NCBI GenBank assembly: GCA_001704765.1
Contig: MBFK01000093.1
Coordinates: 125,955-189,954 of the forward strand
Origin: Sinorhizobium shofinae
Lineage (GTDB): Bacteria > Pseudomonadota > Alphaproteobacteria > Rhizobiales > Rhizobiaceae
Length of the DNA stretch: 64,000 bases
Direction: 5' to 3'
Positions 1 through 9,236 of this stretch are shown here, piece by piece. The notes below the pieces were generated by a model, which saw only the letters and a program-made list of their open reading frames with translations, had not been told where the DNA came from and did no database searches. Positions within the stretch are counted from its first letter, which is position 1, and every line of letters begins with the position of its first letter. The translations under genes were made by a program, and so were the position numbers.

Positions 1-255
1 AACGATCAGGCCATTGCCGCTGCCACGCTCGCATTGTTCCGATTTTCCCCTCGGGTCATTGGTCTGGCACCAGGTCGGCGACCAGGACAAGGAAAGAACG
101 TAGAAGCCGAAGCCCTTGCCGATCGGAACGCTTGCCGATGCCGCGCTTTTCGCCACCTCCTTGCCTGGGCCGGGATTTTTGTCACCTTCATTGCTGCAGC
201 CGGCGATCGCCGACAAAGCGAGAAACGCCGGCAGCAGCCTTGTTGGCGCAATCAA
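1..255 (-). CDS. Ribonuclease T2 family protein, N-terminal part (runs off the window)
   Basis: Eighty-five codons are visible before the window edge. The N-terminus is a signal sequence ending in a lipobox-like IAGC (Cys20), so the protein is probably exported and perhaps lipid-anchored. Residues 49-63 (FGFYVLSLSWSPTWC) match the first beta strand of RNase T2 enzymes, which cleave RNA through 2',3'-cyclic phosphates. The visible part ends in NGLIV, just where the catalytic HGLWP motif would follow. I chose the TTG start at 255 because it overlaps the upstream stop as TTGA and gives a proper signal peptide. The family call rests on one motif region, because the catalytic histidines lie outside the window. 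Confidence 0.72.
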   Translation of the reverse strand, partial: MIAPTRLLPAFLALSAIAGCSNEGDKNPGPGKEVAKSAASASVPIGKGFGFYVLSLSWSPTWCQTNDPRGKSEQCERGSGNGLIV

Positions 256-695
256 CGAAGCGAAGCGCAATGGGCGCCGTAGACATACCAGGGATCGAGG
301 CCGCCGACGCAGAACTCGATACTGGAACCGACGCCGGCGAAGCCCCAGGGCCGCTCGATCAGATACCAGAGTGGGCGTCGCACGCCGTCGCTCATCACGG
401 CCGTGCCATAGCAATATTCACGTTCGACCAGATGCGTATAGTCGCGCGGCTCGAAGCGGCTCTGGCCCATCTCGCGAATCTCGGCAATGGCAAGATCGGC
501 GTGAAGATAGTTCGCAGCCTTGTAGTCGAAGCGTCGCGTGATGAAGCCCAGAACCGAGGGATTGCCGCAAGCGCCGATGTCGTAGGTGTGTCGGGCGACG
601 GGCACCTCCGCATAGTCCGCGGCCGCGACGCTGTTGACCGCACCAGCGGCAAGCGAAAGCGAGAAGAGAAGCATTCCGGCAAGCTTGCAAGTCAT
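252..695 (-). CDS. Small secreted protein of unknown function
   Basis: 147 aa with a clear Sec signal peptide (residues 1 to about 25, hydrophobic core then VAA-A). The mature part has four cysteines (43, 95, 129, 143), enough for two disulfides, and many aromatic residues, which suggests a small folded periplasmic protein. The ATG at 695 is preceded by GGGAGG at good spacing. Its stop overlaps the TTG start of the RNase T2 gene, so the two are probably translated together. I do not recognise the family. A partner or inhibitor of the exported RNase is possible, but that is inferred only from the overlap. Confidence 0.75.
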   Translation of the reverse strand: MTCKLAGMLLFSLSLAAGAVNSVAAADYAEVPVARHTYDIGACGNPSVLGFITRRFDYKAANYLHADLAIAEIREMGQSRFEPRDYTHLVEREYCYGTAVMSDGVRRPLWYLIERPWGFAGVGSSIEFCVGGLDPWYVYGAHCASLR

Positions 696-746
696 GGCTA
701 CCTCCCTGAATCGTTTAAGGAGATTGAAGCCACGTGGCCCGGCCCG

Positions 747-1616
747 TCAAGGCCCTCGGTTGAGAACTGCTTCCCCACGCAGCCAGAAGCAGCGTGCCGA
801 TGCGAAGCGATCCTGGCGGAGTTGTTCCTTCAGGAAGGGCAGGAGGATGTCGAGTTCGTCCTTGAGCGTATAGGGCGGATTGACGATGACGAGACCCGAT
901 CCTGCAAGCCCCGTTATCTCGCGATCGCTCCGGACCGCAAGCTCGGCGCACAGCATCTTGGGAATCTCCAGTGCCTTCAGGGCCTCGTGAAATTCCTTGA
1001 CCGGCGCGCCCTTCTTCAGGGGATACCAGAGGCAGTAGATGCCGCCGGGAAAGCGGCGATAGGCTTTGGCGAGCCCCTCGGCCAGCCGCTCGTATTCGCC
1101 TTCCTTCTCGAAGGGCGGGTCGACGAGGACGAGGCCGCGCTTTTCCTTCGGGGGCAGGTGAGCACCGAGCGCCAGCCAGCCGTCGAGCCGCGTGATCCGG
1201 CTCTGGAAATCGCCGTCGAACAGCCGGTGCAGCGTTTCGTGGTCTTCCGGATGCAGTTCCATCGCCGAGAGCCGGTCCTGCGGCCGAAACAGCATGCGGG
1301 CAAGCTTCGGCGAGCCGGGATAGTGCGTGAGCCCACCATCCGGATTGAGTTCGCGCACGGCCGCGAGATAGGGCTCGAGAATGGCGGCGACCGGGGCGGG
1401 GAGTTCGGCGTCAATCAGCCTTCCGATGCCCTCGTGCCACTCGCCCGTCTTCTGCGCCTCCTCGCCCGACAGATCGTAGAGCCCAATGCCGGCATGGGTG
1501 TCCAGCACCCGAAAGGCCTTGTCCTTCTGTTTGAGGTAGGTGACGAGCCGCGACAGCACCGCGTGCTTCAGGACATCAGCGAAATTGCCCGCGTGATAGA
1601 TGTGCCGATAGTTCAT
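747..1616 (-). CDS. rlmJ: 23S rRNA (adenine2030-N6)-methyltransferase RlmJ
   Basis: 289 aa, close to the 280 aa of E. coli RlmJ. This family uses S-adenosylmethionine to methylate A2030 of 23S rRNA. The start MNYRHIYHAGNFADVLKH is typical of the family. The SAM-binding motif LDTHAGIGLY lies at residues 38-47 and the catalytic DPPFE, equivalent to the D/NPPY motif of N6-adenine methylases, at 166-170. It is single-domain, cytoplasmic, and divergent from the oxidoreductase gene that starts 69 bp away. The Shine-Dalgarno is weak, but no other start is plausible. Confidence 0.93.
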   Translation of the reverse strand: MNYRHIYHAGNFADVLKHAVLSRLVTYLKQKDKAFRVLDTHAGIGLYDLSGEEAQKTGEWHEGIGRLIDAELPAPVAAILEPYLAAVRELNPDGGLTHYPGSPKLARMLFRPQDRLSAMELHPEDHETLHRLFDGDFQSRITRLDGWLALGAHLPPKEKRGLVLVDPPFEKEGEYERLAEGLAKAYRRFPGGIYCLWYPLKKGAPVKEFHEALKALEIPKMLCAELAVRSDREITGLAGSGLVIVNPPYTLKDELDILLPFLKEQLRQDRFASARCFWLRGEAVLNRGP

Positions 1617-1684
1617 AAGAGCCGCCGATGGCTGCGATCAATTGTTTCGATGGATGACGAATGGGACTTTGAGCCTTCTGGCGG

Positions 1685-3817
1685 ATGCCATATAGAAAAG
1701 CCATGAACGTTGCGACCCCCATCAGAGCAGAAAAATCGGTCGGCCACTCGGTCTGTCCGCATGACTGTCCCTCGGCTTGCGCGCTCGAAGTGGACCTGAC
1801 CGCCGAGGGGCGGATCGGTCGCGTCCGCGGCGCCGCCGCAAACAGCTATACGGCCGGCGTCATCTGCGCCAAGGTGGCGCGCTATGCCGAGCGGATATAC
1901 CATCCCGGCCGGCTGATGGTGCCGCAGCGCCGCGTCGGCACCAAGGGCGAGGGGATTTGGCAGGAGATTTCCTGGGCGGCGGCGCTCGACGAGATCGCTG
2001 ACCAGTTCGTCAAGGCCGAGCAGAGGCACGGCTCGGAAGCGGTCTGGCCCTATTTCTATGCCGGCACCATGGGGCAGGTGCAGCGCGATTCCATCGAGCG
2101 GCTGCGCCACGCCAAGCGCTATTCCGGCTTCTTCGGCTCGATCTGCACCAATATGGCCTGGACCGGCTTCACCATGGCGACGGGTAGCCTGCGCGGCCCG
2201 GATCCGCGCGAGATGGCCAAGTCCGATTGCGTGGTGATCTGGGGCACCAATGCGGTGGCGACGCAGGTCAACGTGATGACCCACGCGGTCAAGGCGCGCA
2301 AGGAACGCGGCGCCAAGATCGTCGTCATCGACATCTACGACAACCCGACCGTCAAGCAGGCCGATCTGGGCCTGGTCCTGAAGCCTGGCACCGATGCCGC
2401 GCTCGCCTGCGCCGTCATGCATATCGCCTTCCGCGATGGCTTTGCGGATCGCGCCTATATGGCGGAGTTTGCCGACGATCCGGCCGGGCTCGAGGCGCAT
2501 CTCGAGACACGCGGGCCGGAATGGGCTTCGGCTATCACCGGGCTATCCGTCGAGGAAATCGAGATCTTCGCGAGGCTCGTCGGGACGACGCCGAGAACCT
2601 ATTTCCGTCTCGGCTACGGCTTCACCCGCCAGCGCAACGGTTCGGTCGCCATTCATGCGGCCGCGTCCGTTGCGACCGTGCTTGGTTCGTGGAAGCATGA
2701 GGGTGGTGGCGCCTTCCATTCAAACAACGACATTTTCAAGCTCGACAAGCGGGACCTCGTCGGCACGGCGCTTCACGACCCGGACGTGCGCATGCTCGAT
2801 CAGTCGCAGATCGGCCGAGTGCTGACGGGCGATGCCGAAGCGCTGCGCCATCGCGGCCCGGTGACGGCTCTGCTGATCCAGAACACCAATCCCGTCAACG
2901 TCGCGCCCGAGCAGCGGCTGGTAAGGCGTGGCTTTCTGCGCGATGACTTGTTCGTCGCCGTGCACGAACAGTTCATGACCGACACCGCCCGGCACGCCGA
3001 TATCGTCCTGCCGGCGACGATGTTCCTGGAGCATGACGATCTCTACCGCGGCGGCGGGCATCAGCACATTCTGATCGGCCCGAAGATCGTCGAACCGCCG
3101 TCGACCGTACGCACCAACCTCTTCGTCATCGAGGAACTGGCGAAGCGGCTTGGCGTCGACGACCGCCCCGGTTTTGGGCTCTCGGAGCGCCAGCACATCG
3201 ACCGGTTGCTCGGCAACTACGGCATCGCTTACGAAGAGATAAAAGAAAGGAAATGGCTCGATTGCCAGCCGGCCTTCGAGGAGGCGCATTTCCTCAAAGG
3301 CTTCGGGCACCCCGACGGCAAGTTCCGCTTCAAGGCCGACTGGACCGGCACGCCCGCGCCCAACCGGCCGCCGAAGTCGATGGGCCCGCAGGGACCGCAC
3401 GGCAGCCTCCCTGAGTTCCCCGATCACGTCGATCTGATCGAAGTTGCCGACGAACGCCACCCGTTCCGGCTGGCGACCTCGCCGGCCCGATCCTTCCTGA
3501 ACTCGACCTTCTCCGAGACGCCCTCCTCGATCGAGAAGGAAGGGCGCCCCGAGGTAATGATCCATGCGGAGGACGCAGCTGACCTCGGCATCGCCGACGG
3601 CGACGTCGTCAGGCTCGGCAACGACCGCGGCGAAATCCGCCTGCATGCCAGGATCGGCGGCGGCGCGCGCCGCGGCGTCGTCGTCGCCGAGGGGCTTTGG
3701 CCGAACGGCGCCCATCTCGACGGCGAGGGCATCAACGTCCTGACCGGCGCCGATGCGGTTGCTCCCTATGGCGGTGCGGCCTTCCACGACAACCGGGTCT
3801 GGGCGCGCAGGGCCTGA
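1685..3817 (+). CDS. Molybdopterin-dependent oxidoreductase (DMSO reductase superfamily)
   Basis: 710 aa; an alternative ATG at 1703 would give 704. The N-terminus carries a 4Fe-4S site with Cys24, Cys28, Cys32 and Cys61 (CPHDCPSAC, then ICAK). The molybdopterin oxidoreductase core follows, and the last ~120 residues form a molydopterin dinucleotide-binding domain (FLNSTFSETPS, then a GDVVRLGNDRGEI barrel). There is no Tat signal, so it should be cytoplasmic. No electron-transfer partner or cofactor chaperone gene is nearby, so the substrate cannot be assigned from context. COG0243-type proteins of this length include many uncharacterised members. Confidence 0.85.
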   Translation: MPYRKAMNVATPIRAEKSVGHSVCPHDCPSACALEVDLTAEGRIGRVRGAAANSYTAGVICAKVARYAERIYHPGRLMVPQRRVGTKGEGIWQEISWAAALDEIADQFVKAEQRHGSEAVWPYFYAGTMGQVQRDSIERLRHAKRYSGFFGSICTNMAWTGFTMATGSLRGPDPREMAKSDCVVIWGTNAVATQVNVMTHAVKARKERGAKIVVIDIYDNPTVKQADLGLVLKPGTDAALACAVMHIAFRDGFADRAYMAEFADDPAGLEAHLETRGPEWASAITGLSVEEIEIFARLVGTTPRTYFRLGYGFTRQRNGSVAIHAAASVATVLGSWKHEGGGAFHSNNDIFKLDKRDLVGTALHDPDVRMLDQSQIGRVLTGDAEALRHRGPVTALLIQNTNPVNVAPEQRLVRRGFLRDDLFVAVHEQFMTDTARHADIVLPATMFLEHDDLYRGGGHQHILIGPKIVEPPSTVRTNLFVIEELAKRLGVDDRPGFGLSERQHIDRLLGNYGIAYEEIKERKWLDCQPAFEEAHFLKGFGHPDGKFRFKADWTGTPAPNRPPKSMGPQGPHGSLPEFPDHVDLIEVADERHPFRLATSPARSFLNSTFSETPSSIEKEGRPEVMIHAEDAADLGIADGDVVRLGNDRGEIRLHARIGGGARRGVVVAEGLWPNGAHLDGEGINVLTGADAVAPYGGAAFHDNRVWARRA

Positions 3818-3875
3818 GCGATCATTCGCAACACGCGCAGGATGCGCGAGAAACCTCCTTCATCGAGGATCACCC

Positions 3876-4472
3876 ATGACGACGCATGACGAACCGCGCA
3901 TCCGGATCATCGATCGCCGGTCTCTCTGGAAGGGCTTCATCAGCCTCGAGCAGGTCACCCTTGAGCAACAGATGTCCGATGGCAGAACTGCCCGTCTCGT
4001 TCGGGAGGTGCACGACCATGGCCGCGCCGCGACGATCCTGCTCTTCGACCCGGAGCGCCAGATGGTGGTGCTCGTCCGCCAGTTTCGTCTTCCCGTCCTT
4101 CTGCAGGGAGAGCCAGCCTATCTGATCGAGACGCCGGCAGGCCTTCTCGACGGCGAGGCTCCGGAAGTGGCGATCTGCCGCGAAGCGATGGAGGAGACCG
4201 GCTATCGCATCGAGAGCGCCATGCATCTCTTCGACGCCTATATGAGCCCCGGCTCGGTAACCGAGCGGACGAGTTTCTTCCTTGGCCGCATCGACACCTC
4301 CAAGAAGGTGGCGGCAGGCGGCGGGCTTGCCCATGAGGGTGAAGACATCGAGGTGCTGGAAATCCCCTTTGACGAGGCCCTCGCGATGATCGGCACCGGT
4401 GAAATCTGCGACGCCAAGACGATCATGCTGCTGCAATGGGCAATGCTGAACCGCGCCTCTCTGGCCCTCTAA
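3876..4472 (+). CDS. nudK: NUDIX hydrolase, GDP-mannose pyrophosphatase NudK type
   Basis: 198 aa from the ATG at 3876; E. coli NudK has 191. The Nudix box reads GLLDGEAPEVAICREAMEET, with the REAMEETG core intact and one residue fewer than the canonical box before the first Glu, as in NudK. The downstream LFDAYMSPGSVTE and AAGGG...EDIEVLEIPF segments also follow NudK, which hydrolyses GDP-mannose to GMP and mannose-1-phosphate. It lies 58 bp after the oxidoreductase and may share its transcript. ADP-ribose pyrophosphatase activity is the main alternative within the same subfamily. Confidence 0.85.
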   Translation: MTTHDEPRIRIIDRRSLWKGFISLEQVTLEQQMSDGRTARLVREVHDHGRAATILLFDPERQMVVLVRQFRLPVLLQGEPAYLIETPAGLLDGEAPEVAICREAMEETGYRIESAMHLFDAYMSPGSVTERTSFFLGRIDTSKKVAAGGGLAHEGEDIEVLEIPFDEALAMIGTGEICDAKTIMLLQWAMLNRASLAL

Positions 4473-4566
4473 CCACCTGATTCTTCTACATTACCGATAA
4501 TTCACTTTTTCCTCCTGATCCGCTGCGTTAAAGCCCTGTTGTCTTCTTCAACGACACGGGCGAACC

Positions 4567-7179
4567 ATGACGTCCTCCTCCACCTCCCACGAGATCGAAG
4601 CGCAAGACCATGAGGCCGAGAGTGGGTGGCGGCCGTTCCTGAGGCGCAATCAGCGCTATCTTTCCGCCATAGGCTCTCTCGTGGTGATCGCGCTCTTCGG
4701 AGCGGCGATCTTCCATCTCACTGCCGAGGTGCAGTATGAGGATGTGGTCGCGGCGCTGGCGGGCACGAGCTGGACCTCGGTGGCAACGGCCATCCTGTTC
4801 ACGGGCTTGAGCTTTGTTGCGCTCACGTTCTACGATGTCGGCGCGCTCGACTACGTTAGACGCAAGCTCCCCTATCTCGATGTCGCCTTGACGGCGGCTT
4901 GTGCCTATGCCGTCGGCAACACGGCGGGCTTCGGCCCCTTGAGCGGCGGCGCGATCCGGTATCGATCCTACTCGCGTCTCGGGCTGGAGCCGGATGACAT
5001 TGCCCGAGTCATCGCCTTCGTCACGCTCGCCTTCGGCCTTGGGCTTGCCGCCGTCGCCTGCCTGAGCCTGCTCGCCGTCGCCGAATATGTCGCGCCGCTT
5101 ATGGGGCTGGAACCGTTCTGGTTGCGGGCAATAGCCTTGCTCGTGCTTGCGGGCATGCTCGCGGTCATGGTGGCGGCGCGGAGCGGTCATGAGGTGAGCA
5201 TTGGCCGCGTCACCCTGCGTCTGCCGGATACCGGGACCTCGTCACGCCAGTTCCTGGTGACGGCACTTGATCTCGCGGCCTCCGCGACCGTGCTCTATGT
5301 GCTGCTGCCACAAGGCACGATCGGCTGGCCGGCCTTCCTGGCAATCTATTCCATAGCGGTTGGCCTCGGCGTGCTCAGCCACGTGCCGGCGGGATTGGGG
5401 GTCTTCGAGACCGTGATCGTCGCGACCCTCGGTCGCGCGGCCGATGTCGATGCGATCCTCGGTGCGCTGGTCCTCTACCGCGTGATCTACCATGTGCTGC
5501 CGCTGTTGATCGCCATCGTCGTGATCATCGGCATGGAGGTCCGCCAGCTCGCCGGTCACCCGGCGGCGTCCAGCCTGCGCCGCGCCGGCGGCCGGATGAC
5601 GCCGCTTCTTCTTGCGACTCTGGCTCTCGTGCTCGCCCTCATGCTGGTTCTTTCGAGCGTCACTCCGACGCCGGACGAGAACCTTGCATTCCTCGCGAAC
5701 TATGTCTCCCTTCCGCTCGTGGAAGGGGCGCACTTCCTTGCGAGCCTGCTGGGGCTGGCGCTGGTCATCGTCGCGCGCGGACTCGCTCTGCGGCTGGACG
5801 GCGCCTGGTGGGCCTCGGTCGTTATCGCGGTCGCCGCTCTTCTGCTGTCGCTTGTCAAGGCCGTGGCGCTCGTGGAAGCAGGGATGCTTGCCTTCTTCAT
5901 CCTCGGCCTGCTCACCAGCCGTCGGCTTTTCGTTCGCCCCGCCTCGCTGTTCGGACAGGCGCTAACGCCCCCCTGGCTGATGGCGCTGGGCGTCATCTGC
6001 TTCGGTGCCTTCGTCGTTCTCCTCTTCGTCTATCGCGACGTCGAATACAGCCATGAGCTCTGGTGGCAGTTCGAGTTTTCGGCAGAGGCGCCGCGTGGGC
6101 TGCGCGCGCTGCTTGGGGTCACGATCGGCGCGACCGCTGTGGCGATCTGGAGCCTTATGCGGCCGGCCACGACGGCGGTCGCGCCGGCATCCGAGGAGGA
6201 GATGGAGCGCGCCATTGCCATCGTCGAGGCCCAGGACATGTCCGATGCCAATCTGGTGCGGATGGGCGACAAGAGCATCATGTTTGCCGCCGACGGCCGC
6301 GCCTTCATCATGTATGGCCGCTGGGCACGCTCCTGGATCGCACTTTTCGATCCCGTCGGCCCGGTGGATGCCTGGCCGGATCTCATCTGGCAGTTCATGG
6401 AGACGGCTCGTTCCAACGGCTGCCGTGCGGTCTTCTATCAGGTCTCGCCCAGGGGACTTGCCTATTACGCCGATGCGGGGCTCAGGGCCTTCCGTCTCGG
6501 CGAGCTCGCCGAGGTCGACCTCACGCGCTTCGAGATGAAGGGTGGCAAATGGGCGAACCTGCGCCAGCAGGTCAGCCGCGGACTGCGAGAGGGGCTGGAA
6601 TTCTCCGTGGTCGAGCCCGCGTATGTGCCGGCGATCCTGCCGGAACTTGCCGAGATATCCGATGCTTGGCTCGCGCACCACAGCGCACGGGAGAAGGGCT
6701 TTTCGCTTGGCGCATTCGATCCGGAATACCTCGCAATACAGCCAGTCGCGATCCTCAGATGCAATGGCCACATCGTTGCCTTTGCCAATATTCTCATGAC
6801 CCAGACCAGGGAAGAAGGGTCGATAGACCTGATGCGATTCTCGCCTGAAGCGCCCAGGGGCGCGATGGATTTCCTGTTCGCGCAGCTGATGGAATATCTG
6901 AAGGCGCAAGGCTTTCGGCGCTTCAATCTCGGCATGGCGCCGCTCTCCGGCATGTCGTCCCGACAGATGGCGCCGGTCTGGGATCGCGCCGGCAGAACCT
7001 TCTATGAGCACGGCGAGCGCTATTACAACTTCAAGGGCCTGCGCGCCTTCAAGTCCAAATTCCATCCACATTGGCAGCCACGTTATCTTGTCGCGAGCGG
7101 TGGGCTCAATCCGATCCTCGCGCTGATGGACGCGACGTTCCTGATCGGCGGCGGCCTCAAGGGAGTGATAAGGAAATGA
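4567..7179 (+). CDS. lpiA: Lysyl-phosphatidylglycerol synthetase/flippase (MprF family), LpiA
   Basis: 870 aa. Residues ~1-540 form a polytopic membrane region of about 14 hydrophobic segments (flippase part). Residues ~545-870 are the cytosolic DUF2156/GNAT-fold domain that transfers lysine from Lys-tRNA to phosphatidylglycerol. Conserved stretches include FGPLSGGAIRYR in the membrane part and FNLGMAPLSG, ERYYNFKGLRAFKSKF in the synthase part. In Sinorhizobium medicae the homologue is the low-pH-inducible gene lpiA. The downstream acvB gene overlaps it by four bases (ATGA), so they form an operon. The 94 bp upstream probably holds the promoter, but no regulator site is obvious. Confidence 0.93.
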   Translation: MTSSSTSHEIEAQDHEAESGWRPFLRRNQRYLSAIGSLVVIALFGAAIFHLTAEVQYEDVVAALAGTSWTSVATAILFTGLSFVALTFYDVGALDYVRRKLPYLDVALTAACAYAVGNTAGFGPLSGGAIRYRSYSRLGLEPDDIARVIAFVTLAFGLGLAAVACLSLLAVAEYVAPLMGLEPFWLRAIALLVLAGMLAVMVAARSGHEVSIGRVTLRLPDTGTSSRQFLVTALDLAASATVLYVLLPQGTIGWPAFLAIYSIAVGLGVLSHVPAGLGVFETVIVATLGRAADVDAILGALVLYRVIYHVLPLLIAIVVIIGMEVRQLAGHPAASSLRRAGGRMTPLLLATLALVLALMLVLSSVTPTPDENLAFLANYVSLPLVEGAHFLASLLGLALVIVARGLALRLDGAWWASVVIAVAALLLSLVKAVALVEAGMLAFFILGLLTSRRLFVRPASLFGQALTPPWLMALGVICFGAFVVLLFVYRDVEYSHELWWQFEFSAEAPRGLRALLGVTIGATAVAIWSLMRPATTAVAPASEEEMERAIAIVEAQDMSDANLVRMGDKSIMFAADGRAFIMYGRWARSWIALFDPVGPVDAWPDLIWQFMETARSNGCRAVFYQVSPRGLAYYADAGLRAFRLGELAEVDLTRFEMKGGKWANLRQQVSRGLREGLEFSVVEPAYVPAILPELAEISDAWLAHHSAREKGFSLGAFDPEYLAIQPVAILRCNGHIVAFANILMTQTREEGSIDLMRFSPEAPRGAMDFLFAQLMEYLKAQGFRRFNLGMAPLSGMSSRQMAPVWDRAGRTFYEHGERYYNFKGLRAFKSKFHPHWQPRYLVASGGLNPILALMDATFLIGGGLKGVIRK

Positions 7180-8558
7180 CCCTTATGGGAAAGATCTGGA
7201 AGACCGCGTTTTTTGCGGCACTGGCCGTGGGGGCGGCCAGCCTCCCGGCTGCGGCCGACGACGCGCGGAAGTTCGACACGGGCATGATCCCATCGCCGCA
7301 TATCCTGTTCCCCAAGGAAGAGGCGACAGGACTCGTGGTGCTGCTTTCGGACGCAGGCGGCTGGTCGCCGAAGGAAGATGCGGTCGCCCGTTCGCTTTCC
7401 GACGACAATGCGATCGTCATCGGGATTGACCTCAGGGCCTATCTGGCGGCCCTCGCCAAGGATGATGGCGACTGCGTCTATACCGTCTCCGATATCGAAG
7501 CCTTGAGCCAGCAGGTGCAGCGGGCGGCGGGCAGCGGTGCCTATCGCCCGCCGGTCGTTGCAGGGGTCGGCGCCGGCGGTGCAATGGCTCTTGCGATCGC
7601 CGCGCAATCGCCGGCCGCAACGATTGGCAAGACGCTTGCAATCGATCCAGAAGAAGGAATTGCCCTGACGAAGCAACTCTGCACACCGGCCGAGAAGATC
7701 CTGAAGGGTGACCGCATGATATACGGCTTGACCGATGGATCCTTGCCCGATCCGGTGGCCGTCACTTTTTCGCCGGCAGCGCCGGCGGCCGGTCGAGAAC
7801 ATGTCGCCGCTCTTGTCGAGAAGCATTCGGACATCGAAACCGACGATTCCGACGACGATGCCTATGCTGCGCTGTCCGACGCGCTCTCAGGCTATCTGGG
7901 TGAGGATGACGAAGCGAATAATCCGTTCGGGCTGCCACTGACGGTCCTCGATGCCAAGCCGAGCCGCGATACGATGGCGGTGATCTATTCCGGCGATGGC
8001 GGCTGGCGCGATATCGACAAGGAGGTCGGTAATGTCCTGCAACAGCAGGGCGTTCCGGTCGTCGGGGTGGATTCGCTGCGATATTTCTGGGCGGAGCGCC
8101 AGCCGCAGGCGACTGCCGACGATCTTGCGCGGATCATAGGCTATTACGGCAAGCGGTGGAATGTCCGCAACGTGCTGCTGATCGGCTATTCCTTTGGCGC
8201 CGATATCCTGCCGCGCGCCTACAACCTGCTGCCGTCCGCCGACCGGGCGCGCGTGCGCCAGGTCACGCTGATGGCTCTGTCGCATCAGGCAGACTTCAAG
8301 ATCTCGGTCCTCGGATGGCTCGGCGCAGAAGGGGCGGGTAGCGCCGGCGATCCGGTCGATGATGTCAAGGCGATCAACCCGTCGCTCGTCCAATGCATTT
8401 ACGGAACCGAGGAGGAAGACGACGCCTGTCCGGAATTGAAATCATCCGGGGCGGACGTTGTCGCCATCGAGGGCGGCCATCATTTCGACGAAGACTATCC
8501 GGCCCTGACGCGGCGCGTCCTTGACGGTCTCGACCGCCGGCTTGCGGCGGCGAAGTGA
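7176..8558 (+). CDS. acvB: AcvB/VirJ-family periplasmic serine hydrolase (lysyl-PG hydrolase)
   Basis: 460 aa from the ATG that overlaps the lpiA stop; a second ATG lies three codons in. A signal peptide ends near SLPAAA-DD. Two related alpha/beta-hydrolase-like halves follow. The second half holds the nucleophile motif GYSFGAD with Ser339, and an EGGHHFDEDY motif near the C-terminus probably supplies the histidine. In Agrobacterium, AcvB has been shown to hydrolyse lysyl-phosphatidylglycerol in the periplasm. The coupling to lpiA therefore gives a make-and-break pair for one lipid. It ends 12 bp before the convergent purN. Confidence 0.92.
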   Translation: MTLMGKIWKTAFFAALAVGAASLPAAADDARKFDTGMIPSPHILFPKEEATGLVVLLSDAGGWSPKEDAVARSLSDDNAIVIGIDLRAYLAALAKDDGDCVYTVSDIEALSQQVQRAAGSGAYRPPVVAGVGAGGAMALAIAAQSPAATIGKTLAIDPEEGIALTKQLCTPAEKILKGDRMIYGLTDGSLPDPVAVTFSPAAPAAGREHVAALVEKHSDIETDDSDDDAYAALSDALSGYLGEDDEANNPFGLPLTVLDAKPSRDTMAVIYSGDGGWRDIDKEVGNVLQQQGVPVVGVDSLRYFWAERQPQATADDLARIIGYYGKRWNVRNVLLIGYSFGADILPRAYNLLPSADRARVRQVTLMALSHQADFKISVLGWLGAEGAGSAGDPVDDVKAINPSLVQCIYGTEEEDDACPELKSSGADVVAIEGGHHFDEDYPALTRRVLDGLDRRLAAAK

Positions 8559-8570
8559 AGGCGGCGGATT

Positions 8571-9236
8571 TCAGATAGCTGGAGAAATGAGCGCGCCCGA
8601 GGCCTCACCGACCGTGTGGCTGACGGCGCGCCCTTCTTTCATTGTCACCTTGCCTTTGGCGACCAGCCTCAGTGCCAGCGGATAGGTCTTGTGCTCCACC
8701 GTCAGAACGCGCGCTGCAAGCGTTTCCGGCGTGTCGCCGGCAAGGATCGGAACGGCAGCCTGCGCGATGATCGGGCCGTCATCCATACCCTCGGTCACGA
8801 AATGCACGGTGCAGCCGGCGAGTTTCATGCCCGCCTCGAGCGCACGCTGATGCGTATGCAGCCCCGGGAAGAGCGGCAGTAGCGACGGATGGATGTTGAG
8901 GATCCGGCCTTCGTGGCGCTGGATAAAGGCTGCGGAAAGAAGGCGCATATAGCCGGCAAGACAGATGATGTCCGGCTGGAGCCGGTCGAGTTCTGCTAGG
9001 ATCGCCGCCTCGTGCGCTTCCTTGCTTTGAAAGTCCTTGCGCACGAATGAGGATGTCGCGATGCCGAGCGCTGCCGCCTTGGCAAGGCCTCCGGCCTCTG
9101 CCTTGTCGGAGATGACCGCAATGATCTCGGCCGGGAAATCCGGTTCGGCCGCGGCCTTCGCCAGCGACAGCATGTTGGAGCCGCCGCCCGAGATGAAGAC
9201 GACGACCTTTTTCTTTCCGCCTGCGGTGATGCTCAT
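8571..9236 (-). CDS. purN: Phosphoribosylglycinamide formyltransferase PurN
   Basis: 221 aa; uses 10-formyl-tetrahydrofolate to formylate GAR, the third step of purine synthesis. ISGGGSNM (residues 15-22) is the substrate phosphate loop. The catalytic set is visible as Asn114 and His116 in [13 protein letters not shown] and the Asp pair at 152-153 in EGMDDGP. The start codon overlaps the purM stop (ATGA), giving a purM-purN operon as in many bacteria. Confidence 0.97.
   Translation of the reverse strand: MSITAGGKKKVVVFISGGGSNMLSLAKAAAEPDFPAEIIAVISDKAEAGGLAKAAALGIATSSFVRKDFQSKEAHEAAILAELDRLQPDIICLAGYMRLLSAAFIQRHEGRILNIHPSLLPLFPGLHTHQRALEAGMKLAGCTVHFVTEGMDDGPIIAQAAVPILAGDTPETLAARVLTVEHKTYPLALRLVAKGKVTMKEGRAVSHTVGEASGALISPAI

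Noticed and set aside
132-1706. 524-codon plus-strand frame over the secreted protein gene and rlmJ
   Set aside because: Antisense to rlmJ and the signal-peptide protein; low-complexity charged translation.
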